The notes below the pieces were generated by a model. That model made no database searches and had not been told where the DNA came from. It saw only the letters and a program-made list of their open reading frames with translations. From contig JAHBMJ010000059.1 of the NCBI GenBank assembly GCA_018398765.1, forward strand, positions 1-22,500: a stretch of DNA of 22,500 nt, given 5' to 3'. The number at the start of each line of letters is the position of its first letter. Position 1 is the first letter of the stretch. The stretch is from Chromera velia (taxonomy: Eukaryota > Sar > Chromeraceae). The position numbers were made by a program, and so were the translations under genes. Of the stretch, positions 11,775-20,732 are shown piece by piece.

Positions 11775-12000
11775 GTCCTTCTGTCTGTCTGTCTGTCTGT
11801 CTGTCTGTGTGTGTGTGTGTGAGTGAGTGCGGGTGTGGTGTTGTAGACACACTTGCTCTTGAGGACAGGAATGCAGACCATCAACTAGCCAGATACGCAT
11901 AAAACGAAGCAAGACAATGGGCAAATTGATCAAGAGAGCAGCAACGCTGTGAGGCGATCCTGGTCAAGAGAGCGAGCGAGAGAAAGGGGGAGAAATGAAT

Positions 12001-12044
<44 letters not shown>

Positions 12045-12063
12045 GTACGCAAATGAAGAACGT

Positions 12064-12099
<36 letters not shown>

Positions 12100-13144
12100 A
12101 CATGATGGACGGCTTCGAATAAAATTACACCCACAATTACAGATCAATTGCCGCCACTTCGCAAAATCCCGAGACAAATTTCAAGCAGATGAGTCTCCTC
12201 AGGCCACGCGACGAACCCTTCTCAGACAGACAGAGTGCATGTCTGCAGGCGGCTGACCGAATTGAACCCGCAATGTCTGTACCGTGTGCGACAGGACCGA
12301 TGCCGACGGCAACTGCAGCAGCAGCGCCCCCAGATGAACCCCCCGAGGTGATTTTCGGGTTCACCGGGTTTCTCGTTAGTCCGTGGAGGGACGAACGGGA
12401 GAACCACCTGCAACCGAAGGCGGGCATGTTCGTTCGTCCGATGACGACTGCACCGGCATCCTTCAAACTTTTCACCTGGGGGCTGTCGGTTTCTGCCGCC
12501 GTCTGTGCGAAGTGTTTGGCCCCCGAGTCCGTCAGGTACCCCTTCTGATCTGCCCCCGCCTTGATGGTCACGGGAACACCTGCAAGCCGCCCGCCAAACC
12601 CGGTCCGTGCCACTCTCTCATCCACCTCAGCAGCGTCCTTCAGGGCTTCGGCACAGGTGACAATCACGGCGTTGACCTGATCAGCGGAGGAGACAAGATG
12701 GGAAAATGGACGAAGTGAGCAAGAGAGAGACGCGTAGACGGATAAGCTCTGAGATCTCAGTGTAACTCGAGACACGGGACAGAGATAGAAAAGGCCAGAG
12801 AAGCTGAAGGTTGAAAAGAGATGGAATAACATGAAGAGGGGTTGCGGGAGAGGAAGAAGTTACGGAACACACTGTGCGAGGTGAAACACATGCACCCCAC
12901 ATGAAACGTCAGAAGGACGCAGGAGACGGAGGGTCTTGCAGTGAGGTGTTACCGGGAGCTGTCTCAAACAAAAGCCACGCTTCACTCTTTAATGACTGAC
13001 CCGGGGATTCACTGCGCGCAGGCGTTCAAGGGAGCTTGCAACTACATCCACAGCCTTCAGCTTCCCTGCGTTGACTCGAGAAGCGATCTCCGTGGCAGTG
13101 AGACGCCACAGCTCTGTGCCAACAACTTCTTTCGAGGGGTTCAT
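10625..13144 (-). CDS. Amidase signature (AS) family enzyme, three exons
   Basis: AS enzymes hydrolyse carboxamide bonds with a Ser-cisSer-Lys triad. Minus-strand exons: 13144-13001, 12676-12258 and 11633-10625, giving 523 residues with in-frame joins (NPR/VNAV and [11 protein letters not shown]). The ATG at 13144 leads directly into [21 protein letters not shown], typical of the AS N-terminus. Triad candidates are K87 (GVPVTIKAG), S162 (GGSSGG) and S186 (GTDIAGSIR). The spacings, 75 and 24 residues, equal those of fatty acid amide hydrolase (K142, S217, S241, from memory). The [12 protein letters not shown] strand follows in exon 3, and the C-terminal PALAVPA and PVGVQLVA motifs are present. 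There is no obvious signal peptide. The substrate cannot be told: GatA, FAAH-like or general amidase. The stop sits at the edge of the AT-rich island, so the 3' UTR must lie within it. Intron 2 is full of microsatellites. Confidence 0.92.
11660..11825. repeat. (CT)n, (CTGT)n and (GT)n compound microsatellite
   Basis: CT array with CTGT and CGGT interruptions, passing into CTGT tetranucleotides and then GT. It lies in intron 2 of the amidase gene (11634-12257). On the minus strand it reads as Arg/Glu or Thr/Asp/Arg/Gln strings that falsely extend the amidase exon. Confidence 0.95.
12000..12101. repeat. (AC)n-(AT)n followed by (GAAA)n microsatellites
   Basis: AC dinucleotides (about 12000-12026), then AT dinucleotides (to about 12044), then GAAA tetranucleotides (about 12062-12101). 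All lie in amidase intron 2. Confidence 0.95.
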
Positions 13145-14287
13145 CGCACAAGAAATAAAGACAGCTTCAAAGACACGAGAGTGTAAGAATCTCTAGAAGG
13201 AGTGTGCTTGAGGCTTTGTGAGAGGCGAGACACGATCGGCAAAAGACTGGGAATTAGCAGTGCTGGTGCTGACAGCTGTCGTGGCAGAAGACTTGGACCT
13301 TACGGAAAGTACGTCCTCCGACCAATCGCGGCGCATGCTTTTCAGCCGTCTCCGTGCATGCATGTGCAGATGCATGGCGTCTCCGCGTCTCCGTCTCCCG
13401 TGACGCAGGAACCCGGCCGCCTTCCCAAATCTTCCCAATGCCCGGGTTGAATGCCGTCTCCACCGTCTATTCAATAAAACATGTGGACCGATGAATTCGG
13501 GCGCTCTCAGTCGAACTTCAGACTTCAGTCAGCCCTCAATAGCCGCGAAGAAGACCGGTGTTTTTACCTGTGTCGCTAGACGGACAGACTCTGACACCGC
13601 GAGACCGCGTACAAGACAGAGCTCGATCACGAAAGTTTCAAGGAGACGGCCCAGCCTCCCAAACAGTGCGTCAGAGACCAGAGGTGGACGTCCAAGCGTT
13701 CACGTAAGAAGATCATCTTTAGAATCAAAACTGACCTCAGTTCTTGTTGGTCTGAAGAGAAGAGCGCATGGCAGTGTTCGGCTTCTGTTTTCTGTTGTTC
13801 AGTCTGTCTCTCTTCTCCTCGCTGGCTTGTGCGTCTGCATTCGTGAGGTTGGGCAAGGGGAGCAATAGCAGAAGCTGCTGCCAAAACTCTCGGTCAGGGG
13901 GAATGCTGCAAATCAAGAAACGGAGGAAAGAAAAGAAATGACATAAATTGGTGCCATGCAGGTGAAGAGCCCGCTGCAGAGAATTCAGAGCCAAGAGATC
14001 AGAAGAGAAGTGCATGGAGGTTTCTGAGTGGACGGACCGTGACTGGCCGGTGCGGATTGCCTCTATGTATTTACATGCAGATGTGCATTGATGTAGACAA
14101 ATAGACGCGCCTGGACCGATTGACGAATGGACAAACGCATGGAAACCATGCTCATTAAGTGAGCTGCAGTGTGCAGGCCTTTAATATTCTCTTACAGTCC
14201 TACGCAGCCACTTCCCTTCATCCACAAGTTCCCTCTCCCCCCTTTCTCTTCAGGAGACTGAGCCTCCCTTCTCTTCGGACAATCGCA
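13145..14287. promoter_or_regulatory. Divergent promoter region between amidase and HIT genes
   Basis: About 1.14 kb between two divergent ATGs. A GCATGC/TGCATG cluster lies at 13333-13376 (TGCATGCATG at 13355-13364, TGCATG at 13371), like the cluster in the other divergent intergenic region. A pyrimidine-rich stretch precedes the HIT ATG (14220-14270). No further exon with family motifs was recognised; untranslated exons cannot be excluded. Confidence 0.4.
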
Positions 14288-15165
14288 ATGGCAACAAAAA
14301 TCGAGTGGGACCCCGAAAACGTCTTCACCAAAATCATCAATGGGCAGGTGGGTTCGTCACTTCCTCCGTCCGTGTTGTGTCGAACGGGAGCTCTCAAGAA
14401 GCTCTAGCTCCCATCTTTCTTTCACACCTCTCCCGTCTCTTTCTCCTTCTCTCTGCGTTCCCCCCGTCTTCTCCATTCTGTCTCCTCTACGCCCCCTGTC
14501 TCTCTCACACCTTGCTGAGTGTCTTCTCTCATTCTAAGACTTGCCTTTCTCCCTCTGTCTCCCGACGTTCCCGAGCCGTGAATGCCAAAAAATGGGTGAA
14601 GGGGCCTGCAGTTTCAAGTGTACAGTTTCCTGGAGCGTGCATCTGTCAGATATCGATTCCCTGCTGCATGAGAGCAGAAGTCCAACGAGACGGCCGCTGC
14701 GTGTTGTTTCTCTCGCGGGCAGTTGTTCTCCTCCATCTGTTCCCATCAGCCTTTGAGCATGCCCATTTTCCAAGCGCCCTTTGCCTGTGACTTTTATACT
14801 TCCTCTCTCCCTCTGTATCTGTGTCTCTTGTACGTGTGTGTGTTACTAATGTATGTCACTGCCTGCCTTGTCGATGCAGATTCCGTGCTACAAAATCTTT
14901 GAGGTGGGTTTGAGGAGAAAGGAACGTCAGAACGCTGGTTGCTTTGCACGAGTGCCTCTCTCTTTCGGAGAGCACTCGTTCTTCGTATGCTTTGTCTCCT
15001 GCGCCTTTTCTTCTTGCGGTCCTCTTTTCTCTCTTATGTCCATCCTGTAGCACAATCCCTCAACACCCAGTCACCGGTTTTCGTAGCTTTGCCTCTGCCT
15101 GTTTGTGCAGTTGTCATTTTCTTCTCAGACGCTGAAAGCGAATCTCTCTTTCTCTCTCTCTCATC

Positions 15166-15218
<53 letters not shown>

Positions 15219-15741
15219 TGTGTGTGTGTGCGTGTGTGTGTGCGTGTCTGTGTGTGCGTGTCTGTGTGTGCGCGTCTGTGTGTGCGTGTCTGTGTGCGTA
15301 CGTGTCTGTGTGTGTGCGTGTGCCTGTGTCCGACAATCCGTGAATGCGAGACCCTGTCCTCTGCAGACGGAGGATGCCATTGCAATTCTGGACGCCTTTC
15401 CATCAGTACAGGGCCACTCCCTCCTCATCCCAAAGCACAACGTCGCGACGGTAATGGACATGGAGCCTGAGGTAGCGGCCCGGGTGCTGAAGGAATTGCC
15501 CCGTCTGGCCAAGGCGGTGCAACAGGCTGTGGGGGCAGAGGGGGTGAACATCTTCCAGAACAATGGACGGGCAGCCGGACAGGAAGTCATGCACGCACAC
15601 TTTCACGTCGTCAGTCGCCAAAGGAAAATGCAGGACAAACTGGCATGCTTTCGTGTTCTCTTTCTTGCTTGGTTTCTCTCTGTCTCTCTCTTTCTCTATT
15701 TTTTCTTCCTTTTTCCTCTGCCTCTGTGTCCTTTCTTCGTT

Positions 15742-15781
<40 letters not shown>

Positions 15782-15782
15782 T

Positions 15783-15822
<40 letters not shown>

Positions 15823-16408
15823 TCGTTCGTTCGTTCGTTCGTTCTTTCGTTCTTTCTTTCTTTCTTTCTTTCGTTCTTTCTTTCTTTCGTTCTTTCGTTC
15901 TTTCTTTCTTTCTTTCTTTCTTTCGGTCTTTCGCTCGTCCTGCCTTTTTTCTTTTATTTGCTTCTTCCTCACTTCTTTCCTTGTTTCCTTCCTTTTCGTC
16001 TCTCCTTTGTTCTGCTAATATTTGCAGCACAGATGTGCGGCTGATGTATGAAACGGGGTGATGCAAACTTTTAAAATTGAGAGTGTTGCCGGGGAAAGGG
16101 GCAGAGGGACAAACGGAGGGGCCGCCCGGTGAATGACAGGAGAGATGGGTAGATCCGTGGATTGATTGATTCAACAGAGTGACGAATGCAATGGAAGGAC
16201 ATGTGAATGGGTGAAGGGTGCGGCAAGTGGCTGGGCAGGTCGACAAATCACTTGACAAATCAAACAATAAATGTGCTGCGCTCCCGGTTGTTCCTTTCAG
16301 GTACCGCGAACCTCTGGTGACGGGTTGATGAAGCTCCCTGGAAGCAAGGGGAAGATCGAGAAGGAAGACGCGGAAGCGATTCTTGCAAAAATTCAGGAGG
16401 GACTGTGA
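14288..16408 (+). CDS. HIT (histidine triad) family nucleotide hydrolase, four exons
   Basis: HIT proteins cleave nucleotidyl-phosphoramidates or dinucleotides through an HxHxH active site. Exons: 14288-14347, 14880-14903, 15367-15609 and 16301-16408, giving 144 residues, a normal length for a single-domain HIT protein; all joins are phase 0. Conserved elements in order: VFTKIINGQ (12-20), IPCYKIFE (21-28), [27 protein letters not shown], and the triad in MHAHFHV with H104, H106 and H108, followed by VPR across the last intron. Exon 2 is a 24-nt microexon coding exactly IPCYKIFE. The ATG at 14288 is followed at once by the domain, so no targeting peptide is seen and a cytosolic or nuclear place is likely. 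The tail [19 protein letters not shown] resembles Hit/HINT-type bacterial-like members rather than aprataxin or FHIT. Introns 2 and 3 carry long microsatellites. Confidence 0.93.
15168..15330. repeat. (GT)n microsatellite with CTGTGTGTGC variants
   Basis: Near-pure GT at first, then degenerate GTGTGCGTGTCT units, in intron 2 of the HIT gene (14904-15366). Confidence 0.95.
15736..15925. repeat. (CTTT)n microsatellite with CGTT variants
   Basis: About 190 bp of CTTT tetranucleotides with patches of CGTT, in intron 3 of the HIT gene (15610-16300). It yields long Phe/Leu/Ser frames on plus and Lys/Glu/Arg frames on minus, which are artefacts. Confidence 0.95.
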
Positions 16409-16502
16409 CCTTTTTGCATTGATGCAGCCTAGGGTGCAGCACTGGCGTCTGTGGCTGACCTACTTTTGTTCCGTCAGTGGTTGTGGATATGGTTGTGGAG
16501 GG

Positions 16503-16534
<32 letters not shown>

Positions 16535-16537
16535 TCC

Positions 16538-16574
<37 letters not shown>

Positions 16575-16587
16575 CTCTCTCTCTCAG
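16503..16587. repeat. (CT)n microsatellite
   Basis: CT dinucleotide array with a few CCT interruptions, about 95 bp after the HIT stop codon, so in its 3' UTR or just beyond. Confidence 0.95.
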
Positions 16588-16619
16588 CGTGTCTCCTTCG
16601 TAACTCGGGTCAGAGCTCG

Positions 16620-17220
16620 CATAGCATTGCTAAACAATTCGCCAAACATACAATGATGATTAGAATGTTGCTATTAGTTATATGTACGTATAATTAAAAC
16701 TTAATGGTATACGTGTAAAAAACATGAGCGTATATAAGATTCAATTAATGACGATCGAACCGGGATTAATAACATATACAGTGTCATACATAGTATGTAG
16801 AGCTCATTTGGAAGATATACTTGAAGAGACAGATTGAAATAAAAAAAAAAGAAGTAGGCTATAACTAGCTACAACAAAAACTTGAATCATCGCCAGAAGT
16901 ACTAAGCTAGACTAGATTAGGCCACTCACAGTAATATCTAAATGAACAGTTAAATAGAGGTTGTTATGCAGTATTATGCAGACTAATGCAGACGGCACCA
17001 TCCAGGCAAGCAGGACGACCCCCATAAGATAAAAACATGAGGAGGTTTCGATTAGAATTAATCGGAATCCCCATCATTCCCCATCCATTTTTTTTTGTGA
17101 TAATAATTTTTAGTGTTGCATTGTATACATGTCGCTCTACGCAGTTTTTAATTCATCGATCATCCATTTATTGCTTCATTAGCCTCATCGATGTTGAGAG
17201 TGCATGCCGCATAAAGTTCA
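16620..17220. other. Second AT-rich island
   Basis: Sharp change after the CT array to AT-rich sequence without a credible ORF, ending where GC-rich sequence starts at 17221. It resembles the 9710-10610 island in composition, but I could not see a long shared sequence by eye. It forms the left flank of the retrotransposon. Confidence 0.55.
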
Positions 17221-17516
17221 TGTAGGCCGGCTACGAGCGGCGAGTACGTGACGGGCCTGCGGAGTGGCAGAGCCGCAAGGCCAGCGGCGCCGCGGCAATG
17301 TGCGCGCGGACTTCAATAAGTGTGGCTTGGCACAGGACTGAATAAAGTGACATCGATCTGCATGCATTCGAATTAGCTAACGATCGCTAACGATTGTTGG
17401 ACTGGCTTGATCGAAGGAACAATGTACGAACCTTTCTAGGTCAAACTTTTATAGTCTATAAACTCTGAATACACATCGTTAGCGTTGACAGTTCTAAGCC
17501 CCGTATTCAGCTTACA
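17221..17516 (+). repeat. Probable 5' LTR of the chromovirus
   Basis: Starts TGTAGG at the sharp end of the AT-rich island and ends TTACA three bases before the primer-binding site, so the ends form the usual TGTA...TACA inverted pair. It contains AATAAA at 17341 and a TATA-like TTTATAGTCTATAAA at about 17448-17462. At 296 bp it is in the range of chromovirus LTRs. The left boundary is inferred because the partner LTR and target-site duplication lie outside the window. Confidence 0.5.
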
Positions 17517-17519
17517 ATC

Positions 17520-17542
17520 TGGTTACCAGAGCCTGGTTTCGA
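17520..17542 (+). other. Primer-binding site candidate (initiator tRNA-Met type)
   Basis: TGGTTACCAGAGCC followed by TGGTTTCGA lies just after the LTR end. It resembles the complement of the initiator tRNA-Met 3' end used by many Ty3/gypsy elements (TGGTATCAGAGC type), with mismatches. Confidence 0.5.
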
Positions 17543-17589
17543 ACAGGCTTTTTGATTCGTTTGTATTCAGTCTGAATTCTATTGCTGTC

Positions 17590-19010
17590 ATGGAACCACC
17601 TCCAGTCTTGGCTCCTTTGACAAACGAGCAAGTGGGAACGGCACTGTACAACTTTGAACAGTCCGTCACCAGCCTGCAGCAGACTGAAGAGATGATGCGG
17701 CAGACCATGGAGGGGCTGGTGGCGAGGGTTGCAGCTCCACCTCCACAGTTGCCTCCTCAGGTGCTGCCAATGAGTGAAGAGGGTACACAGCAGCTTGTCA
17801 TGCCCTCTCAGGGCCCTGATCTATGAGAGTCTAGACGAGAGCAGCTTCCCCGGATTGCACTGAAGCAGCCGGACGAGTTCACTGGACGCCACGACACTGT
17901 GGAGAGGTTTATTACGGACACCAACGACTACTTTACCAATGCGAATGTTGCTCCTCATCGTTAGCTTGGCCTCGCGAAGTCCTTCCTGTGCAGGGAGCTG
18001 AGGGACTGGTTCGACTTACGTGTGAAAAGAGGTATAGGGTTTGCAGACTGGCCTGCGTTGCATGAGGTGCTGCGACGCAAGTATAAGGAGAAACATGAGA
18101 GGAGGAAGGCGAGAAAGCAGGTGTTGTCCCTCAGATGCATAGGGACGGTCGACGACTACAACAAAGAATTCTCCCTTCTCGCGTTGAAGATCACAAATGC
18201 GAGTGAGGAGGATCTTGTAGAGGACTATATTGAGGGTTTGCCGCCCGGGATTATGTATGAGACTGACAAGATGGAGCCGGCAACATTAGACGAAGCAATA
18301 GAAAAGGCGTTGGACAGTGAAATCTGGCTCAAGCAGGCCAGTTCGCGCTCTTGAAGCCGTTGGTTGCAAGGGCCCCCGCCTGATCTGAGTCCGGTGATTA
18401 ATCCCACAGGACCGGCTCCTATGGAATTGTGTGGCGTTGGGGTGCGACCTTCGAGAAGACTTCCACCCCGACACCCATTGATTCCACAGACGGTGTGGGA
18501 GAGCAGGAGGAGACTGAATCGGTGTCTTCTATGTGGGGAGAACACCTATATGATGGCCGTGTGTAGGAATAGACCTCAACTTCCTCCACACATACGGACC
18601 ATTCAAACGACGTCTCAATCTAGATCTCTGTGGCCACCCAGGGCATCTCCAGGATTTGTCCCTTTCGTCCCGGGTTTTGGGGCGACACCTCGGTACCCCT
18701 GGCTACCTCCTCCTTACCCATCCCTTCCCTTCCCGTATCCCATCAATCATTAACAAGTCACTCAATCTACAGGAGGGAGAGGGAGGTCTGGACAGAGAGG
18801 TGACAGTCCAAGTTCACCCATGTCACCTGGAAGAGGCTTTAGCTTCGGTGACAGAAGACGTGCATGGTCTCCCTCTTTCGGTGGATCGCCTCAACCTCAG
18901 CCGAGTGGACATCAACCAGCGCGCAAGGCTGGATCGAGACGGGTAGCTGGGGTGAGGACGATCAGAGGCCGAAACGAGAATGACGAGACCGTGGTTGAAC
19001 CCGACTTGAC
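17590..19010 (+). pseudogene. Degenerate gag of the chromovirus (capsid and zinc knuckle)
   Basis: ATG at 17590 opens MEPPPVLAPL, then a Gln/Glu-rich helix. After the first stop the same frame shows a retrotransposon-gag domain: QPDEFTGRHDTVERFI, then LRDWFDLR, WPALHEVLRRKY, and DLVEDYIEGLPP (about 17870-18250). A CCHC-like zinc knuckle lies at 18523-18564 (C-x2-C-x4-Y-x4-C), where Tyr (TAT, 18547) stands in place of His. A Pro/Tyr-rich stretch follows. In-frame stops are at 17824 (TGA), 17962 (TAG), 18352 (TGA) and 18751 (TAA); no frameshift is needed to read through, so decay here is by point changes only. Confidence 0.85.
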
Positions 19011-20590
19011 GGTACGTTATGAAGTTGAGGACGATAAAAGGCAGAGAACAGATAAAGAATTGAGTGAGGAAGAGGATGATGAGGATAATTCGTTTGAGAC
19101 TGGTTTTGTCTATCACGGTACTGTCGCGGGTGCTCCAGTCAGAGTTTTGTATGACATTGGAGCTGATGATATTTTTATTGATAGCAAGTTTGCACACCTG
19201 CGTCAGTTGCATATTTGCAGGTTTGGGACCCCGATGAGATGTAGGGTGGCCGTGAAGGAGCCCAGAGGACGAGAGGTCAGTGAGTATGCACCTTCTGTTC
19301 CCCTTCGTATTCAAGGGTATCGAGAGACAGTCGGTGTATTGCTGGCTGACCTGGACGACTATGATGTCATCTTGGGAAGAAAATGGAGTGACGTCCACCA
19401 ACCAGAACTTGGTCATTGGTCTCATTCTCTTTGTTTCTTCTTTAACGGCCAGGAAGTCATTATTCGGGGGGGTGCATATGAAAAGAACCGACCTTGCCCT
19501 CCTGTTCTTTCTTCTGCGCAGGCCAAACGAGCAATTCAAAAAGGTGCTGTCTGCCATATCGTAAGAATAGAGATAGCACACTGGCCTGCAGGAGAGGGGG
19601 AACATGAGTGCTTCGTGTATACAACTGAAGTGAGTGAGGGAAAAGGAAAGGGGAGAATGAATGATGGAGGGAATGTGGGTTCTGATTTTCTCTCTTCTGA
19701 CTTTCTCTCTTCTCTTCCGTCTGATCATCCTGCTCGGTCGGCCCCTGATTTGTCGGACGTGCGTGCTTTTCTCTCTCGACCAGATGTGGATGTTTCTCAG
19801 GATATAAAAAGAATTGTGGCAGATCATACATCTCTTTTTCCCGATCGTCTCTCTCATCTGCCACCATCAAGAGGACCTCATTTGGATTTCAAAATCGAAC
19901 TTGAGCCCGGTCATTCACCTCCTGCCCGTCCACCTTATCGGCTGTCAGTGGGAGAGACAGATGAGCTGAGGAGACAGATAGATACATACCTTAAACAAGG
20001 ATTCATCCAACCGTCTGCTTCTCCTTATGCTGTGCCTGTTCTTTTTGTACAAAAGAAAGATGGCTCGATGAGAATGTGTTGTGACTACACTGGCTTGAAT
20101 CGCATCACTATCAAAGACAAGCATTCTCTCCCTCACCCGCAAGAGTTGATTGATCGATTGCATGGGGCCCGGTTCTTCACAACACTGGACTTCAGGCAGT
20201 ATTATCACCAATTTTGAAATGAGGGTCAGAGAAAAAGACATCCCAAAGACAGCTTTCACTACACGCTATGGTTCTTTTGAGTGGCTGGTTGTTTCTTTTG
20301 GGTTAACAAATGTGCCTCCTGCAGCGATGAGGTTGATTTAATTTGCTCTTCACTCTTATCTTAACCGTTTTGTTTCAGTTTTTCTGGATGACATTCTGAT
20401 TTATTCATGTACAAGAGAAGAGTATAAGAGACACATCAGAAGTGTTTTGCGTTTGTTGAGTGAAAATAAATTGTATGCAAAATTGTCGAAATGCCATTTC
20501 ATGCAGACTGAGGTGATATTTCTCGGGCTGAAGATCTCCAAGACCGGGGTGCGGCCCGAGCAGAGCAAGACAAACCAAATTTGTCAGCAT
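19011..20590 (+). pseudogene. Degenerate pol: protease and truncated reverse transcriptase
   Basis: Continues the gag frame. The aspartic protease motif is YDIGADDIF at 19150-19176; the usual D-S/T-G-A has Ile at the second place, with catalytic Asp kept. RT begins near 19870 with LEPGHSPPARPPYRLS, then VLFVQKKDGSMRM, CDYTGLN, IKDKHSLPHPQELIDRL and TTLDFRQYYHQF. An extra T in the run 20212-20215 shifts frame; RT continues in the next frame with FEWLVVSFGLTN, a TAA at 20339, the FLDD active-site box (GAT GAC at 20387-20392), and FLGLKISKTGVRP. The thumb ends near 20580, where normal RT sequence stops abruptly. Confidence 0.88.
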
Positions 20591-20732
20591 GTTCGACGAG
20601 ATTGGGATCACTCCAAGGTATGTGCCCGGTGCTCGGAATCGCGTGGCAGATGCGCTGAGCAAGTGCCCTAGGGTGAACGCTCAGAAAAAAGAAAAAGATA
20701 AAGAAAGAAAAGAAGTGTGTCAATTGTTGTAA
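20589..20732 (+). pseudogene. RNase H C-terminal remnant and linker after an internal deletion
   Basis: A third frame gives YVPGARNRVADALSKCP, the highly conserved end of the Ty3/gypsy RNase H (usual form YxPGxxNxVADALSR), then a Lys/Glu-rich linker and a TAA at 20730. The rest of RNase H and the connection to RT are absent. From family architecture roughly 1 kb is missing; the amount is an estimate. The remnant is in the same frame as the integrase that follows, separated only by that stop. Confidence 0.8.

Noticed and set aside
10613-11902. 429-codon plus-strand frame
   Set aside because: Antisense shadow of amidase exon 3 plus the CT array; the minus strand carries the conserved AS-family motifs.
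15736-15925. CRISPR-like regular repeat array
   Set aside because: A tetranucleotide microsatellite with no spacers, in a eukaryotic intron.
15611-16267. Lys/Glu/Arg-rich minus-strand frame and Phe/Leu/Ser plus-strand frames
   Set aside because: Both are readings of the CTTT array in HIT intron 3.
1-16408. Maf, amidase and HIT as a functional nucleotide-cleaning gene cluster
   Set aside because: They have separate promoters and opposite strands, and eukaryotic neighbours need not be related in function; the sequence gives no link beyond proximity.
17824-18753. Stops in gag read as programmed readthrough or an alternative nuclear code
   Set aside because: Four stops of all three types in 0.9 kb, along with a frameshift and a deletion downstream, fit decay; the CDPK, HIT and amidase genes end in ordinary TAA or TGA and use no internal stops.
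18823-19857. 344-codon minus-strand frame
   Set aside because: Antisense to the gag-protease-RT frame, which has clear retroelement motifs on plus.
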